Of a stretch of DNA of 64,000 bases, positions 46,905 through 58,511 are shown piece after piece (position 1 is the first letter of the stretch; every line of letters starts with the position of its first letter). The notes below the pieces were generated by a model that was not told the origin of the DNA, searched no databases, and saw only the letters and a list, made by a program, of their open reading frames with translations. This DNA comes from Oreohelix idahoensis. Its lineage: Eukaryota; Mollusca; Gastropoda; Stylommatophora; Oreohelicidae. A program made the position numbers and the translations under genes. Location of the stretch: the NCBI GenBank assembly GCA_024509875.1, contig JAMPIV010014844.1, positions 705,001 through 769,000 on the forward strand, written 5' to 3'.

Positions 46905-47172
46905 TATTGAATTATTCAAGTTTGGTTATTAATTCTTGTTGGTTAGTTAAGTACCCCTAGCAGAGTCATAGTCTAAGGTTAGTCTGGAGAGGGGCACCAT
47001 AGGAACCTAAGATAGTACATTACTATCTTATCTAGGGACCTATACAGCTTGACTATACCTTTGATGTCGATACACCATTACTCTTTTCAGAGAATGGGGT
47101 ATTTGTTGTAAGATCAGTCTCTTATCTGGCACTATCCTGGTATCATCTGATACATCTATTTGTCCAGGATAT
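46905..47172. repeat. LTR-type repeat copy E3
   Basis: Matches 42438-42789 in order: ATTATTCAAGTT, TACAGCTTGAC, TCGATACACC, ACTCTTTTCAGAGAA, AGTCTCTTATCTGGC, CTGGTATC, GATACATCT. Similarity ends where the Tx1-like LINE starts. Confidence 0.72.
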
Positions 47173-47175
47173 TAT

Positions 47176-47915
47176 CATCATCATTATATCTTTCCTCTCG
47201 CTACAGTTCTTAATATGATAAGCTTTGTGTACAGTGTAACAACTTGATGCGTAAAATCTTTCTATTCTATAGGCACATCTGAGATATGGGTTTGTCTTGT
47301 CTTCGTATGTGCATGCTTGTGTTTGTGGTTCTAATTCTCCTATAAACGTCCAAAAGGTCATGCTCGTCTAGTATGGATTGTAAAAGTCGTAGTTGCAATG
47401 ACCTTTCATTACTCATTTCCCGTGTTTGTGATTTTAACGTCCTTTTTGATCAATCTTACCTAGATAGAACACAGTTAAAATCCCCGCCCAACATTATTTT
47501 TACTCCTTTATAATATCTAGCTAAAGTGTCGTACAATCCGTCAAAAAACACAGGCTGGTCAATTTTGGTGACAGGGGCATATAAGTTTATGAGTGTGTGT
47601 ATGTCTTGTATGTCGTGTTTACTTCATAGTTGTATTATGACGGTCCTTCCACTACTGTCCGCCCTATCGTGTACTGTTTTCCCTCCTCAGAGACTTGCAA
47701 AGTGGCCACTCCCATATGTACGAGTGTCATGCCGAAACTGAACCAACCGTGTATTAGAACTAACCTTGTCACTAATTGTTTTGCGTGTGTCTGAAGTAAT
47801 TCTTGTTTCTTGTAAAAATTAAAAAATCAGGTTTATGTTTGTGTATCAGTTTTATAACATGTTCCAATTTCGTTCTTAAGCCGTTAATGTTAAGTGTAAT
47901 TAAAGTTAATTAAAC
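47176..47915 (-). pseudogene. LINE ORF2 endonuclease (degraded)
   Basis: Translated pieces on the minus strand include LNINGLRTKLEHVIKLI at the start (near 47905), then VSEEGKQYTIGRTVVEGP and the segment GELEPQTQACTYEDKTNPYL followed by RCAYRIERFYASS, ending near the position of the SDH motif. This is the L1/Tx1-type APE endonuclease order. Several stops and frameshifts break it. The following RT is absent. Confidence 0.75.
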
Positions 47916-48580
47916 TGCACGACACACGGGTTAAGGGGGATTGACCAAAAATACATTTGCTTAAGAACATTGACGATTCAGTCAAGACGCGGACAAAATC
48001 GCGCTGTCGGGCAGTTCTGTCATAAAAAGAAAAAGTGTTTGTTGTCCTACTGTAACCCGTGTTCATGTTGTGGTGTAACTGTCTGGGACTGTGCATGTAC
48101 TGTTGTGTATGCTAAGTACTGGCGAAAACGTAATGAAATTTACAACTTTTAAAATGTATAAACATTCCTACACTACAGCAGTTACAGTATACAAAAGGCT
48201 GCCTTATTTTGCATCTCACATTGGCTTCCACTTGACACAGCGGGGTGCCACTCTTCCTCCACCTCACGGGCTGTTCCTCGCGCAACTCTCTCTTGGCTGG
48301 TTTCCCAGGGGTGTGAATCGGTAAGACCCAGTATGGGGGCCATTTGCTGGAGCAAACAGGACCAGGAATGTCTTCTTGGTGTGTATGCCACTCGTCTCGA
48401 GAAATCGTAAAATCTTGACCCTTGCAAGTTTTGTACTCTGTTAGAGAATTTATGTAGGCAATCTTGTGTTTTTTTTTTCCTGTCCACTGCTCTGTGCACA
48501 AGTGGACACAGCACGAAGAAGAGATCTTGGAACTGGGTTATTCTTTGTCGGATCCAAATTCTGCATCGTCGATAAAGATG

Positions 48581-48946
48581 TTGTGCTGGGACATCAACGA
48601 ATCCAGCCCATCGTCTGCCGATGTCAGCGTTGCCCAACAGGGGTAGAGTCTGTCTTGCGTCACCGGTACTGTCGATGATAGGTCTAACTGTGAGAGCTTG
48701 TCAGTCGTGCATTCTGCAGTTGACGTACTCGGCTATTGTTTAGACATTTCGCCTCTAGACTTGTTGGGCTGGGACAACAACGAATCATGTCCATCATCCA
48801 CTGATGTCAACGTTGACCAGCTGGGGTAGAGCGTATCTTGCGTCTCCGGTAATGTCGATGACAGGTCTAGCTGTGGGAGTCTGGCGTGCATTCTGCAGCT
48901 GATGTACTTGGCAGTTCTTTAGACATTCCGCCTCTAGACTTCTCCG
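48581..48946. repeat. 183-bp tandem duplication inside LINE ORF1
   Basis: Units 48581-48763 and 48764-48946 share TGGGACA, CAACGAATC, GATGTCA, GGGGTAGAG, TCTTGCGTC, GTCGATGA, TGCATTCTGCAG, GACATT and CGCCTCTAGACTT. The period is a multiple of three. The two copies have diverged by roughly 15-20% by eye. Confidence 0.88.
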
Positions 48947-49413
48947 CTGGCGCATCGCTTGGCTTGAACAGGATTCTCTTCCGCTTAGATGTACGCCTAT
49001 AGTTCACCAACGTGAAGCCGTCTCCGTTATTCAGACTGGCACGAGGACTCTCTGGGGCATGTTGCTCTTCTGACTGGTTTTGCTCCGCTGGCGTCGCATT
49101 GTGAATAGCGTCTTCTACCTCGGAAGGCTTCGGTCTTGTAGCTGTTTTCTTCCTCGGGCACTGGCTTACCCAGTGTATATCCAGGCCGCATACTGCACAC
49201 TGGATCTTGCGGCCATGCAGAGACACCCAAACTCGTTGCACTTTCTCCTCCGTGCCCGTCGTCTTCAAATTAATAAAATGTGGATTTTGCTGTGTAAGAC
49301 GGCTTATAGAAAAATGTCCAATTGTCAAAAGCTGTTTTTATTCTGAAAACTTCTGCACCTTTGTCCCGGGACACCGCTGCTGCTATTCTCTGCACCGCTT
49401 CTGTCTTCATCTT

Positions 49414-49434
49414 GGGGGGGGGGGGGGGGGGGGG
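49414..49434. repeat. Poly-G run of 21 bases
   Basis: A homopolymer in LINE ORF1 (C run in the coding direction), at the point where the ORF1 frame changes. Confidence 0.95.
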
Positions 49435-49860
49435 AAGGGGGGCAGTGTAAGATACCCTTCATCTTTTCTTTATCCTGGTGTTCAACATACACCGACATTT
49501 GCGGGTTCAACCACTCGAACCTTTTTCCGTACAGGCTTTGATAATGCTTCATCTGAGCCGCCGTCCTCAATGTGGTGTAGCATTTGTTTGGGCCCGCGAA
49601 ACGGTATAAAGTGGCAATACCGCTCATGCCCACTCCGGCTGGGCTTGCGAGTATACTCGCTAACAAGAAGTACCAAGCCCTACTGGATTGTGGGCCAGTA
49701 ACTGTAATCACCAATGTGCCGGGTTTGTGGAGGGTACCTCCTTCCAGATCCTCTGCCATATTTATCTCAATCTCTGGGATTGCTGGTGTTGCCATCATTG
49801 TATTGATGTTTGTTGGTACGAAAACCACAGTAAACAAAAAACCGTAAGATGAAAAGCTTT

Positions 49861-50231
49861 AACACAGCACAAAACTCTAAACGCGTTCGGCGACATGCTC
49901 AAGAAAGAAAAAAAATTCCCATCTTACGCCTATGACGTCTGAATCTGAACTGACTATTTATCTTCTCCGATCTACCATTACAATTCATAAAACCCTACTA
50001 CTCAAGCTTTGTCACGAATCATTCACTCCAAAACCCGTGCTTCATGCACTGTTGACATTATTTTAGACAATAACTCCACACCCAATATTCCTAAGTAATA
50101 TAATAAAAATTAGTCTCCCTTCGCTGAATAAGTCTAATATCCTTATTTTCTTATTCCCCTTTAAGTAATCATACAGCGTATGCAAATTTACAAAACCATT
50201 ATTTTACACCATGCAAGTTTTTATATTCTAA
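49861..50231. other. No recognisable gene
   Basis: The low-coordinate part may be the 5' untranslated region of the Tx1-like LINE. Nothing else identifiable. Confidence 0.4.
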
Positions 50232-50524
50232 ATCTAGGACCCATTTTAACCATAGTTTTTCACGTTTGCGTGTCTTGTAGTCACATATCTCTGTGTGTGT
50301 GTAGTTAAACTTATATTTACATATATGAGGAGGGAAAGATTGTCTTGTACTAAATTATAGTCGTATAGATAGGCTGTACTAGAGAAACTTACTCATTCCA
50401 GAGACAGAGCTTCTCCTTAAGCTATTCACCCGTGAAGTCTATTTCTCACACCGTTATTTCTCACGTACTTATCCACTCTACTCAGACGGGACCATAAATA
50501 ACTTCCAAACCTATCGGTACGACA
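50232..50524 (+). repeat. LTR (copy C) abutting a LINE fragment
   Basis: Matches copy A from ACCCAT and GTTTTTCAC through GTAGTCACATA, GATAGGCTG, CCAGAGACA, GTGAAGTCTATTT, ATCCACTCTACT to GGTACGACA. The first bases (TGTGTTGG) are not recognisable. No primer-binding site follows: the next bases belong to a LINE RT. Confidence 0.78.
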
Positions 50525-50928
50525 CTCAAGATGACCAGCAGAACAGCGTGCCGCAGAGAAATATTAGTAAACATACACATTTCTTTAGAGACCTGATTAA
50601 TTACGCATCAGACAAGCAGTACGAGGCCGCTTTTTACAGGCTTTTCTTTAACTCGCAACGTATGTCACCCTTTTGTCACCTCAAATCTTGCAATCGATTT
50701 TTCAATCACTTGCAGATGAGCAACAGCTCTGAAAATTGGCATAGTTGTGTATTACCCATGACAATACAATAATCAGTCTAAAAATAATAAAATTAAGACA
50801 ACTGAAATTAATATTAATTTTTTTTTTTTTTTGGTATACAAAACATCACGAAAATGGGCGATAACTGCAAATAATCTAGGTGTATTCTTTCCATCAAGAT
50901 TGTCTCTCTTGAAACTTAATTCTCTCCA

Positions 50929-50966
<38 letters not shown>

Positions 50967-51415
50967 GACATATACACAACTTTTAAAAAAAATTATTTAC
51001 AACTCTTATCAAAATATTTTTTTAAAAAAATATATATTTACTTTCCTTGTAATAGACTGAATAATGAAATCCTCCTTCTCCTATGTTTTGGACTCGTTTA
51101 TCGCAAACTGATAATGTCATTAGCGGGTCGATTACATTTGACTTAAATTTAAAAACAACAAAAAAAATAAAATTGAAAAGATATATTTTAAACACAGGCT
51201 CTTAATGCACTAAAGACCCAAAAATAATTTTTCAAGACGTTTATAGCTTGCAGTAAAAATGTAACATAAAATTGACAAAAAGCCTGGGGCGCTGATTCTA
51301 TAAGACATTAAGTAGGCTCTTAATAAATCACACAATTACAGAACCATTTATTTTAACTAGGTCTGTTAGACAAGGATGTCCACTCTCACACTTGTTATAT
51401 GTACTTTTGTGACAG
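50525..51415 (+). pseudogene. Tx1-like LINE RT fragments
   Basis: Right after the LTR end the plus strand reads DDQQNSVPQRNISKHTHFFR and DLINYASDKQYEAA, matching DDQQSSVQDRNISRHTHFLR of the LINE at 30.4 kb. About 640 bp of unrelated sequence with a poly-C run follows. Then at about 51304-51415 the RT resumes with LLINHTITEPFI and TRSVRQGCPLSHLLYV. So one LINE fragment was later split by an insertion or rearrangement. Neither catalytic Asp box is included. Confidence 0.8.
50930..50964. repeat. Poly-C run of 35 bases
   Basis: Pure C homopolymer in the sequence that splits the LINE RT fragments. Its length in the source DNA may differ because such runs are error-prone in sequencing. Confidence 0.9.
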
Positions 51416-52177
51416 ATTATGTAAATAGATTTCATCTTATCTATTTCTTTATCTACACTTCTCTGTTGCCAAACTTTCAACTTCATACTTTTGCTAACTT
51501 AAGACCCCTATGCATTCTGAGATCTGTCCCTTTTTCTCATTAGCACGCATATTTTACTGCCGTTTGCTATATTCTCTTTGATGTATGTTTACGAGCAGAC
51601 TATTAGCCGACGTGAGCTGTACTACTTTACACCAGCGATCGAAGATCTTTGTAATGGGATCAGACAGCGATCTAGGTGTAGATAATTTTGGAACCAAGGG
51701 AGGAAATTTTTATTACTCCCTTTGTAAATCTGCTCGCTAGTGAGTAATTAAACCACGGTGAGAACGTCGAGATCAAAGACACTGCTCGCTAGAAATGGCC
51801 AGACAAACAGAGAGACGAAGGAAACTCACACTGATTAGCGAATTGGCGATGCCTGATCTAAGAATGAATAGCGTTCTGGTTTTTCGGCTCGTAATGTGTG
51901 AAAGATCTTTGATTTGCAAATCCGAACGTAGAATCCACCGAACGTGTTAACATTTGGCAAAGAGAGTCTGTTTTTTTCTGTTTTCGGGTTATAGTTATAA
52001 CTTTTCCTTTGATTTCAGATGTATATATATCCCAGCCTTCTAACTAAAAATTCACCCAGTACTCCTCAGCTTTTAAAGACATCTAGCGGCGATTTCTAGA
52101 ATCCCCTGGTTTTAGGATAGTTTCTTAGTTTATCGTTGGAGATAGTCTAGTAGAAGTTTGTGTGAATGTAAATACTA
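51416..52177. other. No recognisable gene
   Basis: Target sequence of the full-length LINE. The other half continues at 56906. It contains short CG-rich patches but no frame of interest. Confidence 0.4.
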
Positions 52178-52188
52178 TACTAGTAGTT

Positions 52189-52368
52189 ACTTACTTACTT
52201 AGTCGTTCCCCTTTCTACCATGAGGTGTAGAGGTTTGGAAGAGAGAGCGCCAGACTATTCTATCAGCTGTCTTCTTCCTGGCCTGGTTCCATTCCAGTCC
52301 TCGGTCCTTCAAAGATTGTCTAATGTTGTCCTCCCAGCGGACTCTTGGTCGTCCTGGGGGTCTGGATC
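52189..52368 (-). pseudogene. 3' tail of the split LINE
   Basis: Continues the LINE past the insertion: the end of the ORF (SADSWSSWG-type frames are shadows), the 3' untranslated region and the TAAG tail. It is about 80-90% identical by eye with 42803-42970. Confidence 0.8.
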
Positions 52369-52373
52369 CCAGG

Positions 52374-53903
52374 TGAAGAAATATTGTTTACTGAAGAAAT
52401 CTATTTCTCTCTTCCCCTGAAGATGTCGTTACTGTTTGATGCTTATCACCGGACGTTACTGACCAAGGTAAGTTATGTGGTTATACTGGTCAACTTCCCA
52501 ACCTTACACAGCGTTGAATCTACAGGTCATGTTGACATAGAGTGAAGGTGTAAAGTGTCAGTTACGCGAATGGTGGAATGTTCGGTGAAGTTGACAACTT
52601 AGTAATGGTACATTCATACACTCGTCTGCAAGTCAATGATGTTTGAACTGCTGTTGACCATTTCATATGTTTAATAAGTTGACACACATTCCGACAGCAC
52701 GGATGCAGTCATAGGTACATGTTGACACGGCAAATCATTAGGTATTTGAATAGTAGGTGGCAACATCAGACATATTTCATGTAGCATATAAATACCATGG
52801 GCGATATAAGTCAAGCATTCACTGTACTGGTGGGCTATCGCCTCATACTTTAGCTGACTGAACGCGTCAGTGAAAATGAATATGTAAACATCAATAATGG
52901 TTCACTGATCGAACCTTTTCTTGGCTAAGTTTTCTTAAGTTGTACATTCATCGAAAGTTCATAGCAACCATGTTCAACCACAGTAGTGGGTTTTCCATAA
53001 TAGGAAGATCTCTGCATCATCGTCCGATAATAAGAGTTGTTTTCTGTTCTCTTGACAATGATCCGTTGTGGTAACGGGAATTCAAAATGGCTACCTCCTT
53101 GAGTTTCACTCACCCCGGAGGATAACTGATGAGCCGAAATTAATTCAAAATCTGAACATAAATGTTCTCACTGGGTTTCCATACAGTTCTGAAATCTATA
53201 AGGTTGCTTCATGAAAATACCTTAGAGCTGTTGGATAACCTGTCATCTTCATCAGCATTCAAACAATCCTAGCTGTACGAAGATAAGCTTGCCATCTAGG
53301 CCTAGCAAAACAGAGTTCATCAAAACAAAGGGTCTGGTATTACCTTGATTTAGGAATAAACACAATATAGAACATTAGGAGAATCTCTGACCATATGATC
53401 TTGCAGAGACACTATCTCCTTCCTAAAAATCATTCACAGAGATCACTTTTCAACCTCCCTAAAGGACCAGCCCTCAAACATCCCTCCATGACATCAGGCA
53501 GGTTTCGTCGACTCTCTCGACGCATGCGTAGAAAAGCCTATTCACCCCTTAGCGTCAGACCGAGAAATAGGCCGACATAAAAATACAGAAATATACGATA
53601 TAAGACCGAATCTTCTTAACTAGACACGGAATACATATATGTCCGGGCCATAAACATTATAAGAAGACCAATTTGCTTTCTGGCCATAACAAATGAGAAA
53701 TGACATAGACCTAGCATTCATACGCTAGATCGATATTCAAGAGAGATCACCCATACAACAAAAGTATAAATTAATCATGGGTAGTCTAACTTTGACCGAG
53801 AGAGCAATTCTTTTCATATCAAATAGTCATACTGTTTCCTACGTTCCTACCTACAGTAATCCGTGCGTCGCATAATTCCATACAAAAGAATATGTGCGCA
53901 ACA
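52374..53903 (+). mobile_element. 1530-bp TG...CA insertion (solo-LTR-like) in the LINE
   Basis: The LINE is interrupted between GGGGGTCTGGATCCCAGG and CCAGGCTCTTTG, leaving CCAGG duplicated at 52369-52373 and 53904-53908. The insert begins TGAAGAAATA and ends GCGCAACA. A 5-bp duplication with TG...CA ends is the mark of an LTR, so this is best read as a solo LTR of about 1.53 kb. TATAAATA at 52787-52794 and AATAAA at 53355-53360 give it plus-strand direction. A second copy of its core is at 6280-7330. The parent element is not in this window. Confidence 0.85.
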
Positions 53904-54228
53904 CCAGGCTCTTTGTTTCCCATGCTTGTCGTGGTAGCCGATCTTCTCCCATTCTGTAGACATGGTCAAACCATCTTAGTTGGGACTGTGCTACTTGGGT
54001 CTGCAGCAGGTGGCATTTTAGGCCTTGACGTATCGTTTGGTTGCGGACCATGTATCTTCTTCTTACTTCAACCACCTTCCTCAGATACCTCATTTATGAG
54101 GTTTGGATCTGGCTTTTGTGGGTTGTAGTCATTGCCCATGACTCGCATCCATATGTCAAGACTGGGACATAGGTGGAGCGGTATACAGCCATCTTCGTTT
54201 TCTTACCAACCTCTTTATTGCTGAGGAA

Positions 54229-56700
54229 TCATCGATTTATGGCCTGAAAAAGTCTCCCAGCCGCTGCTTTTCGAGTGGCCAACTCTTCTTTGATGCCTCT
54301 CTTTCGGTCTATAATAGCTCGGAGATATTTAAAGTGGTCGACCTGCTCCAGGACCTGTTCTCCCAACTTAATCTGATGTCTTCTTTCTTCTCGTGATATC
54401 ACCATGGATTTTGTTTTAGAGCTGCTTATGACCATCCCTCTCTTCTCCAGCTCTTCCTTCCAGACTTGCAGATTGGATTGGAGATGTGTCTCTGATTTAG
54501 CAATCAGGACAACATCATCAGCAAATGCTAGCTCTGAAATACAGACCTGTCTCATCTTCCAGTACCCCACTGAATACTTTCTTGTTCTCTCCTTACATGC
54601 TTTGATGACATCGTCCATGAGGAGTATGAAAAGATAAGGTGACAGGATATCACATTGTCTTACACCAGTGGTGGTCCTGAACTCTTCTGACTTATAGTTT
54701 GCTGTCCTCACATAATTTCTGCAAGACTTGTAGAAGCTCTGTATAGCATGAATCAGAGGTGCTGGAATGTTCTTCCTTGCCAAACAGTCCCAAAGTTTGC
54801 TCCAGGGGACCCTGTCAAACGCCTTTTCCAGTTCTATGAAACAAAGATGGATCTCACTTTTGTACTCAAGGGCCTTTTCAATCAGCTGCCTGAGTGTGAA
54901 GATTAGGTCTTGAGTACTTCGGTTTGCTCGGAATCCGCACTGGACTTCATCCAATTGTGTCTCAGCTAGGCATCGGAGTCTCTGCTCTAGGATTCTAGAG
55001 TAGATTTTACCAGGGACACTGAGAAGGGATATGCCTCTGTGGTTTCTACATTGTCGATTGTCACCCTTTTTGAAAATCGGTGTTATGATGGCAATCTCCC
55101 AATCCTTTGGTATGGCCTTGTTGCACCATGCTGCCTGTAGGACCCTTAGGAGTAATAGGTCGCCTGATGCTCCCATGTACTTAACCATTTCTGGTGTTAT
55201 ACCATCATGCCCTGCTGCTTTGCCCATCCTGATTTTCTCCAGTGCTGCCTTCAGTTCTTCCATCTTTATGTCATCTTCACCACCATTGGTTTTCTCTTCT
55301 GTGCTAGTGGTTATCATTTCTGATGCTTGACCTTGCTCACCATCAAGGAGTTCTGAGAAATATTCTTTCCATCTTTCCATTACCTCCTTTGGGGCAGTAA
55401 GCAATTTGCCTTGCTTGTCCTTTATAAATTTGAGAGGGCATTGTTTTTCCTTCCTCGTGTTCTTTAGGGTCTTATAGAACGATTTCTGGTTTTCTTGCGC
55501 ATCTTTTTCTAGCTTTTCTCCAAATTCTTCCCAGGACTTTTGTTTTGCTGCTAGCACCTTGTTCTTAGCTTCTGTTCTGAGTGTCACATATTCTCTATAT
55601 TTCTCTATTTGTCCGACTGTGTTTTTCGCTCCTAAGTATTGTTTCCATGCCATTTTCTTGTCTCTTATTTTCTCTTTGACTTCCTCTGTCCACCAAGATG
55701 TCCTCTTCCTCTTGTTCCCAAGTCGGACTTCACCACATGCTTCTGCTGCAGCTGTCTTTATGATGTCCTTGAATTTGAGCCAGAGGGTTTCCAAGTCATC
55801 AGGTTGTTCTTCTGTGTTTCTCACCGCTGTAGGTGTAAGCCCCTGATATCTGGTCTTAATTTCTGGCTCTCTCAGCTTGTAGGTCTTAATGCTCATTTCT
55901 CCCTTTCGTTTACTTTGTTTCTTGCATGATGTTGGGCAGTTCCTAGGCTGTGCAACTCTTTCAGTTGTTCTCTTGATTGTAAGCAGGTAGTGATCACTTC
56001 CAATCTCTGGCCCCCTCCAGACTCTAGCATCTCGGACATATTTGAATGAGCTCCTCCTAACTATGGCATAGTCGATCACTGACTTCTCATTCTTTGTTGG
56101 TTCACATCTAGTGTATGCATGTATGCGCTTATGGGGGAACATTGTGTTTGTAATGTTCAGATTCTGCTCACTGCAGAATCTAAGGAGTCGCTTTCCATTG
56201 TCATTGAGAGTATTTTCTCCATATCTTCTGATACTCCACCCCATCTAGCATGGTCATTTCCAACTCTGGCATTGAAATCTCCGAGCATGATAATTTCATC
56301 TAGGCAGTCATCCACTGTCTTTTGAAGCAGCTCGAAGAATTCCTCCTTGACCTCTGCTATCTCATCCTCATTTGGCCCATACACTATGACCAGGTTGACT
56401 ATGGTTTCTCCTTCATTTAGTTGTACAACCATAATGCGCTCCGAGACAAATTTCCATCCCTTGATACTATCTTTTTGATTTTTGGCCACAATGCAATCCA
56501 CGCCCCCTTTAGTTCTTTTTCAGATATGGGTACACCACTGTAGAGCAGCGTGTCGCCATCGAGATCCATGACTTCTTGTCCTTTTTTCTTTGTTTCAGTT
56601 ATAGCCAGGATTTCTAGTTTTGCTTTCCTCATCTCTTCCACCAGCTCCTCTTCCTTCCCATTTATACTTCTTGTGTTCCATGTTCCATAAGTCGTAGTCC
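54229..56700 (-). pseudogene. LINE endonuclease and reverse transcriptase
   Basis: The endonuclease starts near 56690 (GTWNTRSINGKEEEL) and runs through three frames: LEILAITETKKKGQEV, LVIVYGPNEDEI, IIMLGDFNARVG, SVIDYAIVRRSS and GSDHYLLTI. The frame at 56244-54229 (671 codons) then holds RT: KAAGHDGITPEMVKYMG, WEIAIITPIFKKGDNRQCRN, CGFRANRSTQDLIFTLRQL, CFIELEKAFDRVPW, TTGVRQCDILSPYLF and ELAFADDVVLIAK. Two RT motifs look altered: the catalytic Asp of motif A is Glu (FIELEKAFD), and the Gly after RQ is Cys. Two frameshifts break the endonuclease. The C-terminal tail continues past the insertion. Confidence 0.93.
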
Positions 56701-56905
56701 GCAGTCCGTTCCAGTTCGTCGCCTTTAGAATCCGTCCGGTTTTCTCTCTTATATTTCGCTTAATCGTGATTTAAAGCAAACAGATGATTGGCCTGGTGTG
56801 CCTTTGCATGGTGGAGGGGCTACCTCCTTACGGCCTCCTTGCAGGCCGCCCTCCTCCTTTTTTATCCGGGCTTGGGACCGGCATAGGCGGAGTTTACTAG
56901 TAGTT

Positions 56906-58343
56906 TTGAGTTATAAAATAGTCAATTATATTTCTCTAAGATTTTGTGCAGCGTGATTGACTAAATAGGTCCATAAATGGTATTTCTCTAAGATTTTACT
57001 GTGTTACAGTGGTTAGCAGAATAAATAATAATTCTAGCTAAACTTTTCTAGCTATGAAATAAATTTAAGTAACTGCTAATAACCAGTCAGAGAGTCTTTT
57101 AACCAACTAAGTAAATGCACTGGTTCATCATGAGTATTGACGAAATATGTATTTATTTCTAATTCATGCTGACTGATTTTTTCTAAATGACAAGAATTTT
57201 ATTTCACGGAAGTTTTAAACGATGAGACAAGCTCTAAGCTTATAATTTCTAATTTAAGTTAAATAACCGAAGTGGAGGATATTCTATGTTACGCGGGATA
57301 AGGATATGAATGTGAATAATACTATATTATGTTAAGTATTTGCATTTTTCTCCCTATACAGTATTTGGGTCATACCCTAAAACTTACCAGCGGCTTCAAT
57401 GTATATCTGAGAATAACCAAAGAATGAACATTTTGTACTTAAATACGTGGGTCTTCAAGGTAAACCTGTCTGGCATTTGTGGTTGCATCCAGAAAGAGAC
57501 AGAGTACCAACCTAAAGGACATTAAGACTAAATGCAGTAACTGGGCCTATCAAGCCAGATGATATTTTCTTTCCATAATCTCATTTACATGCAGCCCATG
57601 TGACAGAAAAATTACATACATTAACATTTCCGACGGTTAATCATTTGTGGTGTGACCAAGAATTTTATACTGAGAGACGTTGCCGACCTGAAAATTCCTA
57701 AGTACTGGAAACCTCAAGATTCTGACACTGTGAGCAGTGTGACATATATTACCTGAACTGATTTGAAGTGACATAAACAGTAATCCAGAAAAACAAAATA
57801 TAGTCGTAAAGAGAACGCTCCTCGGAAAAACTGGATGTAACCTGTATCTGTAGAGCTGGGGTTCTCTTTGCAAAAAGAACGCTGGATTTGCTGTATGTGT
57901 GTGTCCTAAAGTCTGCGCCAGAAGATAAAAATCAAGTTGTAGGTAAGAACGAATGTCAGTGGCCACTGTTGTATGGATAGAAAGAATGCAGGAATGAGTG
58001 GTTCTTTGATCGTATAAATTCAGATACCCACTTCGAAATATTTTGATGATGCAAAGTGTTGCTAATATTGCTTTCTTTTAGTAATAGATTAACGTATAAC
58101 TCTGTTCTTTACTGTAGAAGGAAATCCTAGACCATAGCGTATAAACTTTTGACTCTTTTGGGGGTTAATAACGTCTCTCCTAACGGGATCTTGTCTCAAC
58201 AGAGGGAGGGAGGATGCACACATGAGTCTAACTCTTTAATTAATTCATTAACCTATGTTTATTTGTATTTAATTTGATAGTTATATTATTGCTGTTGTAA
58301 AGTTTCTTTATGATAAATAAAACTTACATAAACTTTAATTACG
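56906..58343. other. No recognisable gene
   Basis: Noncoding, AT-rich. Short frames at 57340-57525 and 57637-57966 have no domain or context. Confidence 0.4.
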
Positions 58344-58443
58344 TGTGTTGGTCAGCTTGTCCCAAAAGATCCCCAATCCATAGATGTAGTTTTTCACGTC
58401 TGTGCGTCTAACTGTCGTCACTTGTGTGTGCGTATGTGAGTGT

Positions 58444-58511
<68 letters not shown>

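Larger units (their letters stand above)
48112..49837 (-). pseudogene. LINE ORF1 (nucleic acid-binding, CCHC knuckle)
   Basis: The N-terminal frame 49837-49325 contains TLVITVTGPQSSRAWYFLLA, then MSGIATLYRFAGPNKCYTTL and the YGKRFEWLNPQMSVYVEHQD region. The frame at 49328-48867 has WVSLHGRKIQCAVCGLDIHW with C-x2-C-x4-H-x4-C (CAVCGLDIHWVSQC), then a hydrophilic, Ser/Pro-rich tail. This resembles the ZCCHC3-like ORF1 proteins of Tx1-type LINEs, which coat the element RNA. A 21-base G run at 49414-49434 lies between the two frames and probably caused the shift. Further C-terminal sequence lies in other frames down to 48112, including a 183-bp in-frame duplication. Confidence 0.85.
47176..49860 (-). 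mobile_element. Tx1-like LINE, 5' half (ORF1 and endonuclease)
   Basis: On the minus strand: ORF1 with an RRM-like N-terminus and a CCHC knuckle (49837-48112), then the start of ORF2 with an APE endonuclease (about 47915-47176). The RT is missing. Since LINEs normally lose their 5' end, loss of the 3' end here points to later rearrangement, consistent with the LTR-type repeat that begins at 47172. Confidence 0.82.
52189..56894 (-). mobile_element. Full-length APE-type LINE with 11-bp target duplication, split by an LTR-like insertion
   Basis: Flanked by identical TACTAGTAGTT at 52178-52188 and 56895-56905 (the last two T may belong to the element at one side). Without the 1530-bp insertion and its 5-bp duplicate the LINE is 3171 bp. 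The 5' end on the minus strand has CCGGTCCCAAGCCCGG, and the 3' end is a TAAG-type tetranucleotide tail. A second, truncated copy is at 42803-43359. The clade is uncertain (RTE-like or related). Confidence 0.9.

Noticed and set aside
47200..47240. Extension of LTR-type repeat E3 through CTCTCGCTACA
   Set aside because: This stretch translates as part of the LINE endonuclease, so the short match is likely chance.
50773..50979. Gly-rich minus-strand frame
   Set aside because: Produced by the poly-C run.
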